This document shows, one piece after another, positions 46,487 through 56,576 of a DNA stretch of 64,000 nt. The DNA lies in contig NZ_CP166679.1 of the NCBI RefSeq assembly GCF_041320605.1, positions 496,001-560,000 on the forward strand, written 5' to 3'. This DNA comes from Arenibacter antarcticus. GTDB lineage: Bacteria; Bacteroidota; Bacteroidia; Flavobacteriales; Flavobacteriaceae. The notes under the pieces were generated by a model. The model searched no databases. It was not told where the DNA came from and worked only from the letters and a program-made list of their open reading frames with translations. A program made the translations under genes and the position numbers. Each line of letters begins with the position of its first letter. The first letter of the stretch is position 1.

Positions 46487-47272
46487 CTACTCTTGGTCTA
46501 TAAAGATCAGCGCTCCTTTATACAATTGCTCCACATCTACTTCGGCTGGCCTATTAAAACTTACTACATCCCCAGTACCTCGCAAGGTACCTTTTAAGGA
46601 TATTTGGGGATTAATACGCATATCATTGGAGCCCCTATGGTTAAAATTTACTGTATTTGCCATTAACGATTCCGCCTCCAAGCGCGAATCCCCTGCGGCA
46701 AATAGAATGCTTAAATTATTGGTTTTCCCCCGTAAATTATAATAGGAGATACCATTAGAAACGATACTCACCTTTTGGGTATCCAGATCCAAATTAAATT
46801 CCCCACTGGTAAACTTAGCTTCTGGATCGTTAAAACTCTCCGAAATGAGCTCCAGATTAGGAAAGGCCAACACCCCATCGCTTTTAATTGCCATCCCCGT
46901 ACTGCTTCTAACCTCTGTAAGATTAGGCACGGTAACATAAACATGGGTAATCCCGTATTTACGGGTAAAATTACAGGAGTTGGTATCCCGAAGTAGTAAT
47001 CGCCCTTCTTCTACCGTAACAGAAACATCATTCCGTAAATATTTTCCTGTTTCTACTTCAACTTTTGTGGTTGCCCCCTGTTTTATGGTAAGTTGCACAT
47101 TTTCGTAGACGGTAATTTTGGTGAATTCGGGCACTTCCACAGTTTCCTTTGTGATGGATCCAGCATTTTGAAAGCAGTCGGACGCATTTTCACTGTTGCA
47201 GTTCCATACTAAAATAGGAAGAACCATCAACACACTCCATCTAAAAAAATCCCTTATATGTAAATTCGTCAT
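46487..47272 (-). CDS. Head-GIN (DUF2807) lipoprotein
   Basis: About 261 residues from ATG 47272 (MTNLHIRDFFRW); an in-frame start at 47308 would add 12 residues and spoil the signal peptide. The lipobox is LVWNC. The mature part is a head-GIN domain with PEFTKITVYENVQLTIKQGATTKVEVETG and repeated short strands with asparagine turns. Its function is unknown. It is the second member of this family in the window. Confidence 0.87.
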   Translation of the reverse strand: MTNLHIRDFFRWSVLMVLPILVWNCNSENASDCFQNAGSITKETVEVPEFTKITVYENVQLTIKQGATTKVEVETGKYLRNDVSVTVEEGRLLLRDTNSCNFTRKYGITHVYVTVPNLTEVRSSTGMAIKSDGVLAFPNLELISESFNDPEAKFTSGEFNLDLDTQKVSIVSNGISYYNLRGKTNNLSILFAAGDSRLEAESLMANTVNFNHRGSNDMRINPQISLKGTLRGTGDVVSFNRPAEVDVEQLYKGALIFIDQE

Positions 47273-47441
47273 ATTCAAATTAAAATAAATTAGGCACTTA
47301 TAAAGCACTGGGCTGATTAAATCCTAATCTAGTTCACCATTATTTTCGAGTCCTTTATTGGGCTTACTCATCTAATATCAAGAGCTTTAGGTTTTCCTTG
47401 GCCCTTCTATCCCTCTTATTCCCTCCGGAACAACAGCTTTG

Positions 47442-48542
47442 TTAAAGCCTTATCCCAATTCCAAATTCTACTGCTTCGGCCTTGGCTCCGTGCGATTTTA
47501 GGGTGATGGCACCATAGATTTTGTCTGAAAAATATCGTTTTAATCCCATCCTATTGTACACCCTTCCTTCAAAATCGAAAGGATAATACACATAATAGCC
47601 CACCTGGGAAATCACCGACATTTTATTAACAAACAATTCATGCCCTAAAAATATCCCTACACGTTTAAAATCGTCATCGGGTTGAACGCCGTATTCCGGA
47701 AAGGCAACCGATTGGTACCGTATCAATTCCTTTAAAAAATTGGAAAAATACACATCGGTTCCCAACTGGATGGCACTAAGCCTTCCCAAACGTTTATCGG
47801 CATAGGCCGAAAAAACATAAAATGCATATTGACCCGAACCTACTACATCGCTTTCATTTATCCCAGTTCTAAACGCAAGATTAAGCTTTACTGGCTCCGT
47901 TACTTTTGCCCTATCTGTAGTTCTTAGATACTCTTTTTCCACACCACCATCCAAATCATAGGTGAGCCCAACATTAAGCGCAAGTGTGTTTGTAGACGTA
48001 TTAGGTGCCCTTACATTAGCGTTAGAATAATGGATTACCGACAAACCAGCCTTAAACCCCAAGCCCTCAAAAATATTTTCCTTGTGGTAGTTCAGCATAA
48101 TATAGGTAGAACTCAACAAATGCGTTCCATAAGCGTTGTTCCTGAAATTTTTATGCTTATCAAAAGGGTGGGTATTATAGGCCACCCCTTGCCCCAGTCT
48201 AAACTGTAGATTCCTATTTAAAAAATAAAAATTATAGTGCGCATACAGTCCAAAATTCTCCCCCAGGGTACTATTGTTCATATTTTGGTACACAAAAGAA
48301 ACCCCCGTATCCGGATAATTAAAGATCTGATGCCATTCCTTGTCTCCATAGTTCTTACGGTTAAAGCCTGCTATAAGTCCGCCGGGATGTGAAGTAATTA
48401 AATGGGAAATATAATTATTGTGCAAGAGCACCGAACCGTAATACTGGCTGACATCCAAGGTATATCTCTTGGTTTCTTTACGGTCCTGTGAAATACAAAA
48501 TGCCGTCCAAAGACAGCATAAGAGAAATAAGCGTAGTTTCAT
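47442..48542 (-). CDS. PagL-like acyloxyacyl hydrolase (outer membrane)
   Basis: I start at ATG 48542 (MKLRLFLLCCLW), which opens with a signal peptide. The mature part alternates as an outer-membrane barrel and ends in FGIGIRL. The segment VIHYSNANVRAPN matches the His-x-Ser active site of PagL-type lipid A 3-O-deacylases, but the residue 14 after the His, Glu in PagL, is Asn here. Length (366) exceeds PagL (about 150-170), with extra strands. It may modify lipid A or be a non-catalytic barrel. Confidence 0.75.
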   Translation of the reverse strand: MKLRLFLLCCLWTAFCISQDRKETKRYTLDVSQYYGSVLLHNNYISHLITSHPGGLIAGFNRKNYGDKEWHQIFNYPDTGVSFVYQNMNNSTLGENFGLYAHYNFYFLNRNLQFRLGQGVAYNTHPFDKHKNFRNNAYGTHLLSSTYIMLNYHKENIFEGLGFKAGLSVIHYSNANVRAPNTSTNTLALNVGLTYDLDGGVEKEYLRTTDRAKVTEPVKLNLAFRTGINESDVVGSGQYAFYVFSAYADKRLGRLSAIQLGTDVYFSNFLKELIRYQSVAFPEYGVQPDDDFKRVGIFLGHELFVNKMSVISQVGYYVYYPFDFEGRVYNRMGLKRYFSDKIYGAITLKSHGAKAEAVEFGIGIRL

Positions 48543-48931
48543 GAGCAGCAAATGTAGGGAAAATTTAAAAATGGGCGATTTTAAAAAATGATTTGATTTA
48601 AGCGTATAGACCATAACTGGAAATACCCATGGGCCAAGAAGATCTACCTATGCCGGGTTTGTCCTAAAACCCCTGTGTGTTCTTTCCCCTAAAGCTCCCG
48701 GATAAATACGGGAGTTATTAAAAAATAGCAAGGACTAAATGGCCACTTGCCTTTAGGCCGTGATCCGATTAGAGATTATCTCCACTAGGGCTTTAGCCCA
48801 ATTATGATTGATAAACTGCTTCATTTATGCTTCATAAATATCGTAAAGATGCTACATTAAACCCTCCTGTGAAGGCGCTTGAAACTGGACAATTTTATAA
48901 AAAATGATGAAATTATATAAAAAAAGCCACC
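48543..48931. other. Hairpin-rich intergenic region between acyloxyacyl hydrolase and metF
   Basis: No gene seen. Stem-loops: CTCCCG (48695-48700) / CGGGAG (48709-48714), GGGCT / AGCCC at 48788-48799, and TTTATG / CATAAA shortly after. The first could end transcripts from metF, but it is about 220 bp downstream and lacks a good T-run. A small structured RNA or an old repeat is possible. Confidence 0.45.
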
Positions 48932-49885
48932 CTAAAACAACTTTTCGGCAATGGCTTTAATATTGTCAGATTTCCCCATGGAATAATAATGCAGTACTGG
49001 AACCCCTGCCTCCTTTAACTCCTTGGATTGCTGAATGGCCCATTCAATACCCACTTGTCTCACTGCGACATTGTTAGCGCAAGCATCAACAGCATCTATT
49101 AGGTCTTGCGGCAGGTCTATTTTAAAAACCTGGGGCAGTATTTGTAAATGTCTTTTTACGGCAAGCGGTTTAATTCCTGGTATTATAGGCACCTGAATTC
49201 CCATTTCCCTAGCCTCCTCTACAAATTTAAAAAAGCGCTTATTGTCAAAAAACATTTGAGTCACCACATAATCGGCACCGGCATCTACCTTTTCCTTTAA
49301 CCTTTTAAGATCGGATTTTAAGGAAGGGGCTTCCATGTGTTTCTCTGGATACCCGGCTACCCCGATACAGAAATTAGCGCAATTATCGCTCTCCACGGTT
49401 TCGTGCAAATAACTTCCGGAATTAAGGTTTTGGATCTGCTTTACCAATTCCGTAGCATAGCAATGCCCACCGAGAGTAGGGTTAAAATACTGCTCCTCTT
49501 TCCGTGCATCTCCCCTTAAGGCCATTACATTATCTATTCCTAAATAATGGCAATCTACCAGCAAATATTCGGTCTCCTCCTTGGTAAAACCTCCACAAAG
49601 CACATGGGGCACGGTATCTACCCCGTATTTATGCTGTAGGGCAGCGCAAATACCCACTGTTCCTGGTCGCATACGGGTCAGTTTTTTATCAAACAACCCA
49701 TTTTTTTCCAAATACACATACTCCTCCCTAGAGGTGGTAACGTCTATGAATGGCGGTTTAAACTCCATCAACGGATCCACATTGTTATACAATTCCTGAA
49801 TATTTCTCCCCTTAACTGGCGGAATGATCTCAAACGAAAACAAGGTTTTTCCCTTTGCGTTATCCAAATGCTCTGTTACTTTCAT
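48932..49885 (-). CDS. metF: 5,10-methylenetetrahydrofolate reductase
   Basis: FAD enzyme making 5-methyl-THF for methionine synthase. I start at ATG 49885 (MKVTEHLDNAKGKTLFSFEI); a TTG four codons upstream is closer to a GGAGGG stretch and could be used instead. The TIM-barrel signature segments are FSFEIIPP, FIDVTTSREEY, ALRGDARK and VTQMFFDN. Length about 317. It follows metH on the same strand after about 300 bp, in what looks like one methionine operon. Confidence 0.95.
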   Translation of the reverse strand: MKVTEHLDNAKGKTLFSFEIIPPVKGRNIQELYNNVDPLMEFKPPFIDVTTSREEYVYLEKNGLFDKKLTRMRPGTVGICAALQHKYGVDTVPHVLCGGFTKEETEYLLVDCHYLGIDNVMALRGDARKEEQYFNPTLGGHCYATELVKQIQNLNSGSYLHETVESDNCANFCIGVAGYPEKHMEAPSLKSDLKRLKEKVDAGADYVVTQMFFDNKRFFKFVEEAREMGIQVPIIPGIKPLAVKRHLQILPQVFKIDLPQDLIDAVDACANNVAVRQVGIEWAIQQSKELKEAGVPVLHYYSMGKSDNIKAIAEKLF

Positions 49886-50190
49886 GGTCTTTCCCAATGC
49901 CCTCCAAAAAAGAGGGAACTTATTTTATTATTTAATATTCTCTTGATCATTACGCTCCCACAATGGGAAAAATAATAACTGGCCCTGGCAAACCGATTAT
50001 AGATTATGGCGTTTCCCAAATGGGACCGGGCTATCCACTTAATTTTTTTAGATTAAACACCTAAAAAAGATATCGCTCCTATCCCTAACGCAGTAAAACT
50101 TCACCGTTGGTCATATACCTATTAAATGTATTTCTAACCTCATTTCCACATCGACAAATCTTCACATTAGCTAATTAACAGATTTACACA
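49886..50190. other. Structured gap between metH and metF
   Basis: No gene seen. Nested inverted repeats at about 49981-50033: outer GCCCtGG / CCGGGC, inner AAAC / GTTT, and TCCCA / TGGGA at 50014-50025; also CCCA / TGGG near 49967. Just before metF a CCCTC / GAGGG hairpin contains the possible ribosome-binding site GGAGGG. Translational control of metF is conceivable. Confidence 0.4.
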
Positions 50191-52896
50191 TTAATCATCC
50201 GCAATATTGGGTGCCAGCCATCTACTGGCTTCTTCCAAGGGCATATTTTTTCGTGCAGCAAAATCTGCCACCTGATCCTCTTTTATTTTCCCTACCCCAA
50301 AATATCGGGCTTCATCATTTCCAAAATAATAGCCACTAACACTGGCCGCAGGCCACATAGCCAAACTATCCGTTAATTGTACCCCTATTTTTTCCTCTAC
50401 CTGCAACAGTTCCCAAATGGTCAATTTTTCCAAATGGTCTGGGCAAGCAGGGTATCCTGGTGCTGGCCGAATCCCCTTGTAGGACTCCTTGATCAATTCT
50501 TCGTTCGTGAGACCTTCATCTGAAGCATAGCCCCAATGCTCCATTCTCACTTCCCTATGCAAATACTCCGCAAAGGCTTCAGCAAATCTGTCGGCCAAGG
50601 CTTTTACCATTATACTGTTGTAATCGTCTAGGTTCTCACGGTAAGTATCGGCCAATTCATCGGTACCAAATCCAGTGGAAACACAAAAGCATCCCATATA
50701 GTCCTCAATACCACTGTCTTTAGGGGCTATAAAATCGGACAGGGCAAAATTGGGTTTGCCTACATATTTCTTGGATTGTTGCCTCAGGGTCCTAAAATGT
50801 ATTTCCTTCCCATTATGGGTAAGTTCTATATCATCGTCATGGACCATGTTTGCAGGGAACAGGCCGAAAATTCCCTTCGCTTGGAAAAGGTTTTCATCCA
50901 AAATCTTTTTCAACATAACCTCAGCATCGGCAAACAGCTCTTTGGCCTGTGGTCCAACCACCTCATCTTCTAAAATATCGGGATATTTGCCATGCAATTC
51001 CCAACTTCTAAAGAAAGGAGACCAGTCTATATAGGGTTCCAATTTACGCAGGTCTAAATCTTCAATTATCTGTATCCCTAAGTTTTTGGGCTTCACAATA
51101 GTAGAATTTGTCCAATCCACTTGATATTTATTTGCCCTAGCATCTGCTAGTTTTAGGTATTCTTTATGCTTGCCTCTATTTAGGAATTTCTTCCTAAAAT
51201 CGGCATAATCCAATTTAATATTTTCCTTGTATTTGGTGGATCCATCTTTTTGCAGCAGATCCCCCACAACGGTCACGGCCCGTGAAGCGTCGTTCACATG
51301 CACCACCGCACTATTGTAATGGGTATCTATTTTAACGGCCGTATGGGCTTTACTGGTGGTTGCCCCGCCAATTAGCAGGGGAACGGTAAAGTTTTGCCGT
51401 TCCATTTCTTTGGCCAGGAAGACCATTTCATCCAAAGAAGGAGTAATCAGTCCACTTAGCCCAATAATATCCACATTATGTTCCTTGGCCGCATTTATGA
51501 TCTTTTCGGGTGGCACCATTACCCCTAGGTCCACAATCTCATAGTTATTACACGCTAAGACCACACTTACGATATTCTTTCCAATATCGTGTACATCCCC
51601 TTTTACCGTTGCCATTAAAATTTTTCCGGCAGACGAACTACTTCCTTCGGAGGGGTTCTTTAGCTTTTCTTCTTCAATAAATGGTAATAGGTAGGCCACT
51701 GCCTTTTTCATTACCCGAGCCGATTTAACCACCTGAGGCAAAAACATTTTACCACTTTGGAACAGATCGCCAACCACGTTCATCCCCGTCATTAAATGAC
51801 CTTCAATTACGTGGATTGTTGCTTCCACACTTAACCTTGCCTCTTCTACATCCTCTACAATATATTGATCTATCCCCTTTACCAAAGCCCTGGTAATTCT
51901 ATTTTGTAAGGGCTCCTCCCGCCAAGACAGGTCTACCTTATTTTCTTTGGCCTTTCCAATTACCGATTCTGCGAAATCCAACAAACGTTCCGTTGCATCG
52001 TCTCTTCGGTTAAGAATAACATCCTCAACACGCTCCAAAAGATCTTTTGGAATATCGTCATATACTTCCAACATACTGGGATTTACGATCCCCATATTCA
52101 TACCCGCTTTTATGGCGTGATACAGAAAAACAGAATGCATGGCTTCCCGTACAGGGTTATTCCCCCTAAAACTGAAGGACACATTGCTTATTCCCCCACT
52201 GACATTACAATAGGGTAAATTTTCCTTAACCCAAGCCGTGGCCTTAATAAAATCTAAGGCATTAAGCTTGTGCTCATCCATACCCGTGGCCACAGGAAAC
52301 ACGTTAAGGTCAAAAATAATATCCTCAGGCGGGAATCCTACTTGGTGTACCAGGATATCATAGGAACGCTGTGAAATCTCCAACCGCCGCTCATAATTAT
52401 CGGCTTGACCAAGCTCATCAAAAGCCATCACAATTACAGCGGCACCATACCGCCTAATTAATTTGGCATGATGGACAAATTCTTTCTCCCCTTCTTTAAG
52501 GCTGATGGAATTCACCACACATTTTCCTTGAACCACTTGAAGACCTGCTTCAATAATATCCCATTTAGAACTGTCTATCATGATAGGAACCCTAGCAATA
52601 TCTGGTTCCGAAACGATAAGGTGCAGAAATTTAACCATTGCCTCCTTACCGTCAATAAGGCCATCATCCATATTCACGTCTATGATCTGTGCCCCGCCTT
52701 CTACCTGTTCCCTGGCAATATTTAAAGCTTCTTCAAACTTCTCCTCTTTAATTAGCCTGAGGAATTTCTTGGAACCTGCCACATTGGTACGCTCCCCAAC
52801 ATTTACAAAATTGCTTTCCGGGGTAACCACTAATGGCTCCAGTCCGGAGAGCTTTAAATATCTATCAGCAGTATTCTGTTCCTTAGTATAGCCCAT
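50191..52896 (-). CDS. metH: Methionine synthase MetH, folate-cobalamin-activation part
   Basis: A 901-residue protein equal to the C-terminal two thirds of cobalamin-dependent MetH. In order: pterin-binding domain (from about 20; [24 protein letters not shown]), cobalamin cap, B12-binding domain with [10 protein letters not shown] (lower axial His), and AdoMet-binding reactivation domain at the end ([26 protein letters not shown]). The homocysteine-binding part is encoded separately at 53880-54890. The two polypeptides must cooperate. Confidence 0.95.
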   Translation of the reverse strand: MGYTKEQNTADRYLKLSGLEPLVVTPESNFVNVGERTNVAGSKKFLRLIKEEKFEEALNIAREQVEGGAQIIDVNMDDGLIDGKEAMVKFLHLIVSEPDIARVPIMIDSSKWDIIEAGLQVVQGKCVVNSISLKEGEKEFVHHAKLIRRYGAAVIVMAFDELGQADNYERRLEISQRSYDILVHQVGFPPEDIIFDLNVFPVATGMDEHKLNALDFIKATAWVKENLPYCNVSGGISNVSFSFRGNNPVREAMHSVFLYHAIKAGMNMGIVNPSMLEVYDDIPKDLLERVEDVILNRRDDATERLLDFAESVIGKAKENKVDLSWREEPLQNRITRALVKGIDQYIVEDVEEARLSVEATIHVIEGHLMTGMNVVGDLFQSGKMFLPQVVKSARVMKKAVAYLLPFIEEEKLKNPSEGSSSSAGKILMATVKGDVHDIGKNIVSVVLACNNYEIVDLGVMVPPEKIINAAKEHNVDIIGLSGLITPSLDEMVFLAKEMERQNFTVPLLIGGATTSKAHTAVKIDTHYNSAVVHVNDASRAVTVVGDLLQKDGSTKYKENIKLDYADFRKKFLNRGKHKEYLKLADARANKYQVDWTNSTIVKPKNLGIQIIEDLDLRKLEPYIDWSPFFRSWELHGKYPDILEDEVVGPQAKELFADAEVMLKKILDENLFQAKGIFGLFPANMVHDDDIELTHNGKEIHFRTLRQQSKKYVGKPNFALSDFIAPKDSGIEDYMGCFCVSTGFGTDELADTYRENLDDYNSIMVKALADRFAEAFAEYLHREVRMEHWGYASDEGLTNEELIKESYKGIRPAPGYPACPDHLEKLTIWELLQVEEKIGVQLTDSLAMWPAASVSGYYFGNDEARYFGVGKIKEDQVADFAARKNMPLEEASRWLAPNIADD

Positions 52897-52938
52897 GTAT
52901 TCTTATATAATGTATTCTTAATGTTGCCTATGGCAACC

Positions 52939-53880
52939 TTAAAACGGTAATTTTAATAAATCCACATTTCCTCCGGAGAGGATAATTCCTATCTTTTTAT
53001 TTTTAAAACGCTCCTTTTCCCTTAACAATGCAGCAAATGGAACGGCACTGGAAGGTTCTATTACAATTTTCATCCGTTCCCAAATCAACATCATTGCACT
53101 TATAATTTCTGGTTCCTCTACTCGGATAATTTCCGAAACCAAGGCTTTAATAATGGGGAAATTTATATCTCCTAGCTGTGTTTTTAAACCATCGGCAACG
53201 GTATTGGTGGTAATATTGACCTCAATCTTCCCACTTTTCAGGGATCTGTAGGCATCATCTACCCCAAAGGGTTCACCTCCTATTACCTTACACCCTTGTC
53301 CAAAATAACGGGCAGCAAGTGCTGTACCGGCAATGAGTCCACCGCCCCCTACCGGACTAAATAGATAGTCCAGATCAGGTTGATCTTGTAACATTTCCAT
53401 AGCTGCAGTACCTTGACCTACAATAACATTAAGGTCATTGGAAGAATGTACAAATACAGCCCCTTTTTCAGCGACGATCTTGCTAGCTTCCCGCTCCCTT
53501 CCTTCTAGTGTAGGCTCGGAAATCACAACCTTACCTCCATAGGCCTTAACGGCTTCAATCTTAACGGCAGGAGCACTGCTAGGCACTACAATATAAGCGG
53601 TCACTCCTAAGTTATTTGCTGCAAGTGCCAGTGCCTGCCCAAAATTTCCTGAGGAATGAGTGACTACCCCTGCATTTCTCTCCTTCTCCGTTAATTGCTG
53701 AATGGCATTAATAGCCCCTCTCATTTTAAAAGCCCCCATTTTCTGGAAATTCTCGCACTTAAAAAATAATTGTGCGCCAGAAATGTCATCCAATAAACGA
53801 GAGCTAAGCACCGGAGTTCTATGAACAAACGGCGCTATGCGATTACCAGCCTCTTGGATAATTTCTCTAGTGGGTATCAT
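52939..53880 (-). CDS. Threonine/serine dehydratase
   Basis: PLP enzyme of fold-type II, 313 residues, without an ACT domain. The PLP lysine is Lys52 (GAFKMRGA); SSGNFGQ binds the substrate, and SPVGGGGLIAG the cofactor phosphate. The size fits catabolic threonine dehydratase or serine racemase/dehydratase rather than biosynthetic IlvA. It lies between the two metH genes, touching the start of one stop to one (1-bp overlap at 53880), so it is cotranscribed with them. The reason is unclear; serine and threonine feed the one-carbon and 2-oxobutyrate pools. Confidence 0.9.
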   Translation of the reverse strand: MIPTREIIQEAGNRIAPFVHRTPVLSSRLLDDISGAQLFFKCENFQKMGAFKMRGAINAIQQLTEKERNAGVVTHSSGNFGQALALAANNLGVTAYIVVPSSAPAVKIEAVKAYGGKVVISEPTLEGREREASKIVAEKGAVFVHSSNDLNVIVGQGTAAMEMLQDQPDLDYLFSPVGGGGLIAGTALAARYFGQGCKVIGGEPFGVDDAYRSLKSGKIEVNITTNTVADGLKTQLGDINFPIIKALVSEIIRVEEPEIISAMMLIWERMKIVIEPSSAVPFAALLREKERFKNKKIGIILSGGNVDLLKLPF

Positions 53881-54890
53881 TAATTTATTGTAATCAAAGT
53901 ATTGAGTGTTCTAGGACTATAATTCTTTACTATGTCCGCCATGGCCTTAATATGCTCTGGGGTGGTTCCACAGCAACCCCCAACAATATTTACCAGTTTC
54001 TTTTCGGCGTACTCCTTAATTTGGGAGGCCATCTGCTCTGGGGTTTCATCGTATTCTCCAAAAGCATTTGGCAATCCGGCATTGGGATGTGCCGATACGG
54101 CATGTTCGGTTTTCGCGGACAATACCTCCAAATGTGGCACTAACTGACTTGCCCCTAAGGCACAATTGAATCCCACTGATAAAATAGGGATATGACTTAT
54201 GGATATTAAAAATGCTTCTGCTGTCTGCCCCGACAAGGTACGCCCAGAGGCATCGGTAATGGTGCCACTTACCATGATCGGGATATCCAAGTTCCTTTCC
54301 TCCTTAACCTCCTCTATGGCAAACAATGCTGCCTTGGCATTAAGGGTGTCAAATATGGTCTCTACCAATAAAATATCGGATCCACCGTCTATTAGGGCTT
54401 CTACTTGTAATTTGTAAGCTACTCGCAGTTCATCAAAGGTAACACCCCTAAATCCGGGATCGTTAACGTCTGGTGACATGCTTGCCGTTTTGTTGGTTGG
54501 GCCAATACTTCCCGCAACAAAACGTGGCTTATGGGGTTCTTTGGCCGTAAATTTATTGGCCACCTCTTTGGCCAATCTGGCCGACTCATAATTTAATTCG
54601 TACACCAACTCTTGCATCCCATAATCTGCCATAGCGATTGTGGTGCTGGAAAAGGTATTTGTCTCCACAATATCGGCCCCAGCAGCAAAATATTGGCGGT
54701 GCACCTCTGCAATAGCTTCAGGCTGGGTTAGTGATAAAAGATCATTGTTCCCCTGCAATGAACTGGGCCAATCCTTAAAGCGTTCTCCTCTAAAATCTTC
54801 TTCCGTAAATTTATGGCGTTGAAGCATGGTACCCATAGCTCCGTCTAACACCAAAATACGTTCTTTCAATACTTCCTGAATATTCTTCAT
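53880..54890 (-). CDS. metH: Methionine synthase MetH, homocysteine-binding part
   Basis: A 336-residue homocysteine S-methyltransferase domain, the N-terminal module of Met[23 protein letters not shown] opens the barrel; the zinc-binding cysteines are in GFNCALGA and [10 protein letters not shown]. It is the first gene of the operon and follows a SAM riboswitch about 190 nt upstream. Confidence 0.95.
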   Translation of the reverse strand: MKNIQEVLKERILVLDGAMGTMLQRHKFTEEDFRGERFKDWPSSLQGNNDLLSLTQPEAIAEVHRQYFAAGADIVETNTFSSTTIAMADYGMQELVYELNYESARLAKEVANKFTAKEPHKPRFVAGSIGPTNKTASMSPDVNDPGFRGVTFDELRVAYKLQVEALIDGGSDILLVETIFDTLNAKAALFAIEEVKEERNLDIPIMVSGTITDASGRTLSGQTAEAFLISISHIPILSVGFNCALGASQLVPHLEVLSAKTEHAVSAHPNAGLPNAFGEYDETPEQMASQIKEYAEKKLVNIVGGCCGTTPEHIKAMADIVKNYSPRTLNTLITIN

Positions 54891-54944
54891 CTACTTTATA
54901 AATATAAGCTGCCCACTTGGCATAAACCTTAAATTAAAAATCGC

Positions 54945-54959
54945 CCTGGACCGTCCAGG
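54945..54959 (-). promoter_or_regulatory. Possible expression platform hairpin of the SAM riboswitch
   Basis: CCTGGA (54945-54950) / TCCAGG (54954-54959) with a 3-nt loop, followed on the minus strand by GCGATTTTT. It lies between the aptamer and the first metH gene and could be the regulated terminator, though the T-run is short. Low confidence. Confidence 0.35.
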
Positions 54960-55081
54960 AATATTAAAAAATAAATTCTCCTAAAATCCCAACATTCTAA
55001 TTGGGTGGAGTATAATCAAGTAAGGAAGAGTTTAAGACCAAGGTCTTTCTTTCAGTTATCTATTCCGGATAAAAAACGGAT

Positions 55082-55202
55082 ACTATCGTCTTAGACACAG
55101 ATTAGAACGTAGCACCTTCTTTATACTTCCTAAAAGATTGGGAGAGAAACAAAGGGTTGCTAAGGCTTCATTGGGTCTAATCCCTCCGCCTTTCTTGATA
55201 AC
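55082..55202 (-). ncRNA. SAM-I riboswitch aptamer
   Basis: Read on the minus strand: GTTATCAAGAAAGG (55189-55202) starts P1; GGAGGGA (55181-55187), GACCCAATGAAGCC (55164-55177) and AGCAACC (55155-55161) form the conserved P2/J region; AAGGTGCTA (55110-55118) gives P3/J3-4; GATAGT (55082-55087) closes P1 with GTTATC. These are the invariant blocks of the S-box. It lies upstream of metH-dehydratase-metH-metF. SAM binding would be expected to switch the operon off. Confidence 0.93.
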
Positions 55203-55307
55203 GTTTTCAAATTGATAATGAACAGGGTACAAAGTAACGTAACAGTAATTGTAAAAGCAAGGAAAGCTCAGTTTTTTTTGACCTAGTTAGGTAGGTATGG
55301 AACCATA
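55203..55307. other. Promoter region of the methionine operon
   Basis: No gene seen between the aptamer and the terminator of the ferredoxin-NADP reductase gene. The promoter that drives the riboswitch must lie here, but I cannot place a confident TTG / TAnnTTTG pair. Confidence 0.35.
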
Positions 55308-55342
55308 AAGACCCGTTGGATTATCACAATTCAACGGGTCTT
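55308..55342. terminator. Terminator after the ferredoxin-NADP reductase gene
   Basis: AAGACCCGTTG (55308-55318) against CAACGGGTCTT (55332-55342), 13-nt loop that can extend the stem by a few pairs. T-rich on both flanks only weakly. It separates the cysteine/sulfate gene group from the methionine operon. Confidence 0.7.
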
Positions 55343-55405
55343 ATTTTGCCTCTCCTAAAATCCCTGACTCCCGTCTTGAGACATAGCTGCCAGAGAATCT
55401 TTAGC

Positions 55406-56470
55406 TTAAGCCAATATACTTTGCACGACTTCTTTTTTCGCCTCCTTTTTGCTTCCGTCAAATCCTTCCACTCCACCTACGGTAGTGTATTTCATAACAT
55501 AGCGTTTCCCTGGATTGATCAATTGATAAGCACTTTGACACATTACCGCCGCTTCGTGAAAACCGGATAAGATCAATTTGAGTTTACCAGGATACGTATT
55601 TACGTCCCCTATGGCATAAACTCCTGGAATATTGGTCTGATAGTCATAGGCATTGTTCACCTTAATGGCATTCTTTTCTATTTCCAATCCCCAATCTCCA
55701 ATGGGACCTAATTTAGGCGACAGACCGAATAAAGGAATAAAGAAATCTGTTTCCACATAGGATTCCCCTTTCCCCTCATCATTGTGCTTTACCACTACCG
55801 CTTCCAAATGGTCATCCCCATATAGACGGACAACCTCAGCTTGGGTAAATAATTTTATTTTTCCCAATTTAGCCAGTTCAGCAGCCTTTTCCACAGAATC
55901 CAATGCTCCTCTAAATTCGTCCCTTCTATGTACCAGAGAAACTTCGGAAGCCACATCGGCTAAGAAAATGGCCCAATCTAGGGCAGAATCTCCTCCACCC
56001 GAAATCACCACTTTTTTATTGCGATATACTTCAGGATCCTTTATGATATATGCTACTCCCTTGTCTTCAAAATCTACCAAAGATGGAATTAGAGGCTTTC
56101 TTGGCTCAAAAGAACCTAATCCTCCAGCAATAACCACCACAGGCGCATGATGCTTGGTGCCTTTGTTTGTAGTTACTACAAAGGTCCCGTCATCCAATTT
56201 ATCCAAGGTTTCTGCTCGCTCGCCAAGTGTAAACCCTGGCTCGAAAGGCTGAATCTGTTGCATTAGGTTTTTAACTAGATCTCCTGCCAATATCTCGGGA
56301 AATGCCGGAATATCGTAAATAGGTTTTTTGGGATATATTTCTGAACATTGTCCACCGGGTTGTGGCAATGCATCTATTAGATGTGTTTTCAATTTTAACA
56401 ATCCTGCTTCAAAAACGGTAAACAAACCTGTTGGTCCAGCTCCTATTATTAGTATATCTGTCTTTATCAT
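55406..56470 (-). CDS. Ferredoxin--NADP+ reductase, thioredoxin-reductase-like
   Basis: FAD/NADPH enzyme of the YumC type, 354 residues. FAD-binding GAGPTGLF (about 10-17) and PGGQCSEIYP; NADPH-binding VISGGGDSALDWA; the C-terminal FAD motif YAIGDVNTYPGKLKLI. No CxxC redox pair, which excludes a true thioredoxin reductase. Next to cobA and sulfite reductase, it probably reduces the ferredoxin that feeds sulfite reduction. That role is inferred from position. Confidence 0.9.
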   Translation of the reverse strand: MIKTDILIIGAGPTGLFTVFEAGLLKLKTHLIDALPQPGGQCSEIYPKKPIYDIPAFPEILAGDLVKNLMQQIQPFEPGFTLGERAETLDKLDDGTFVVTTNKGTKHHAPVVVIAGGLGSFEPRKPLIPSLVDFEDKGVAYIIKDPEVYRNKKVVISGGGDSALDWAIFLADVASEVSLVHRRDEFRGALDSVEKAAELAKLGKIKLFTQAEVVRLYGDDHLEAVVVKHNDEGKGESYVETDFFIPLFGLSPKLGPIGDWGLEIEKNAIKVNNAYDYQTNIPGVYAIGDVNTYPGKLKLILSGFHEAAVMCQSAYQLINPGKRYVMKYTTVGGVEGFDGSKKEAKKEVVQSILA

Positions 56471-56576
56471 ACTACTTTTTTTAAATCTAATGTTAAGTTA
56501 AGAGTGTCGCATAATCCAATGCGTCTTTTGTGTCATATCTGCTTTAACTTAGCACCTATTATATCAATACCTTTTC

